Shown: positions 13,247 to 13,323 of the stretch, in pieces | Numbering within the stretch: the stretch's first letter is position 1 | Layout of the letters: every line of letters begins with the position of its first letter | Source: an uncultured Clostridia bacterium | GTDB lineage: Bacteria > Bacillota > Clostridia > TANB77 > CAG-465 | NCBI GenBank assembly: GCA_934162655.1 | Contig: CAKPJL010000028.1 | Location: 1 to 13,323, forward strand | Direction: 5' to 3' | DNA: 13,323 nucleotides | The notes under the pieces: generated by a model | Seen by the model: the letters and a program-made list of their open reading frames with translations, nothing else | Told to the model about the DNA's origin: nothing | Database searches by the model: none | Translations under genes and position numbers: made by a program

Positions 13247-13323
13247 AAAATATTTATATAAATCGGTTCTTATTTGAACCGATTTTTTTATACTAAACTA
13301 ATAACAACAATTGAAAATATATT
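13247..13323 (+). repeat. 77-bp direct repeat, copy 2 (runs into the window edge)
   Basis: It is identical to 11789-11865. In copy 1 the next bases are the promoter of an ankyrin gene, so the same may follow here outside the window. Confidence 0.95.
13260..13289 (+). terminator. intrinsic terminator of ankyrin gene 2
   Basis: The same 10-base-pair stem, AAATCGGTTC / GAACCGATTT (13260-13269 and 13276-13285), with loop TTATTT and seven Ts as after ankyrin gene 1. Confidence 0.93.

Overview
The window is very AT-rich chromosomal DNA from a low-GC Gram-positive bacterium, most likely an anaerobic Clostridia-type Firmicute. The markers are a PolC-type DNA polymerase III (about 1,490 residues), a SCIFF six-cysteine peptide gene (typical of Clostridia), an HU gene next to a SpoVB/MurJ-like flippase, strong AGGAGG ribosome binding sites and TTGACA/TATAAT promoters with 17-base spacers. 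I see no rRNA, tRNA, CRISPR, transposase or phage gene. No gap between genes exceeds 300 bases.

Layout. (1) Positions 1-1791, minus strand: the start of an HU gene, cut by the window edge, with its own promoter, and upstream of it a MATE/MOP-type lipid-linked oligosaccharide flippase with a TTG start. (2) Positions 1910-4464, plus strand: a probable three-gene unit encoding an RluA-family pseudouridine synthase (apparently leaderless), a CmpB-family membrane protein and a D-lactate-dehydrogenase-type 2-hydroxyacid dehydrogenase, closed by an intrinsic terminator. (3) Positions 4538-5530, plus strand: aspartate-semialdehyde dehydrogenase, convergent with polC (10022-5562, minus). The two share a bidirectional terminator. 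(4) Positions 10111-11158, plus strand: the 47-residue SCIFF ranthipeptide precursor, with promoter, leader hairpin and terminator, then a YetF/DUF421 membrane protein. (5) Positions 11171-13323, plus strand: two paralogous ankyrin-repeat genes in tandem. Each is a self-contained cassette of promoter, leader with inverted repeat, all-repeat protein and terminator. The post-terminator sequence of the first cassette recurs exactly at the window end, which suggests a further copy just beyond it.

The left three quarters is housekeeping. The interest lies at the right. The ankyrin proteins are built from exactly 30-residue repeats, not the canonical 33, in a style I associate with giant-virus ankyrin proteins, and they are nearly pure repeat. 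The two ankyrin genes and the SCIFF gene also share one promoter/leader architecture: a -10 box, 7 bases, a GTTTTAA-type motif at the expected transcription start, then an inverted repeat whose centre lies at the same distance in all three, although the stem sequences differ. This suggests common control of a peptide precursor and an expanding ankyrin family. The functional meaning is inference; the geometry is read directly from the sequence.
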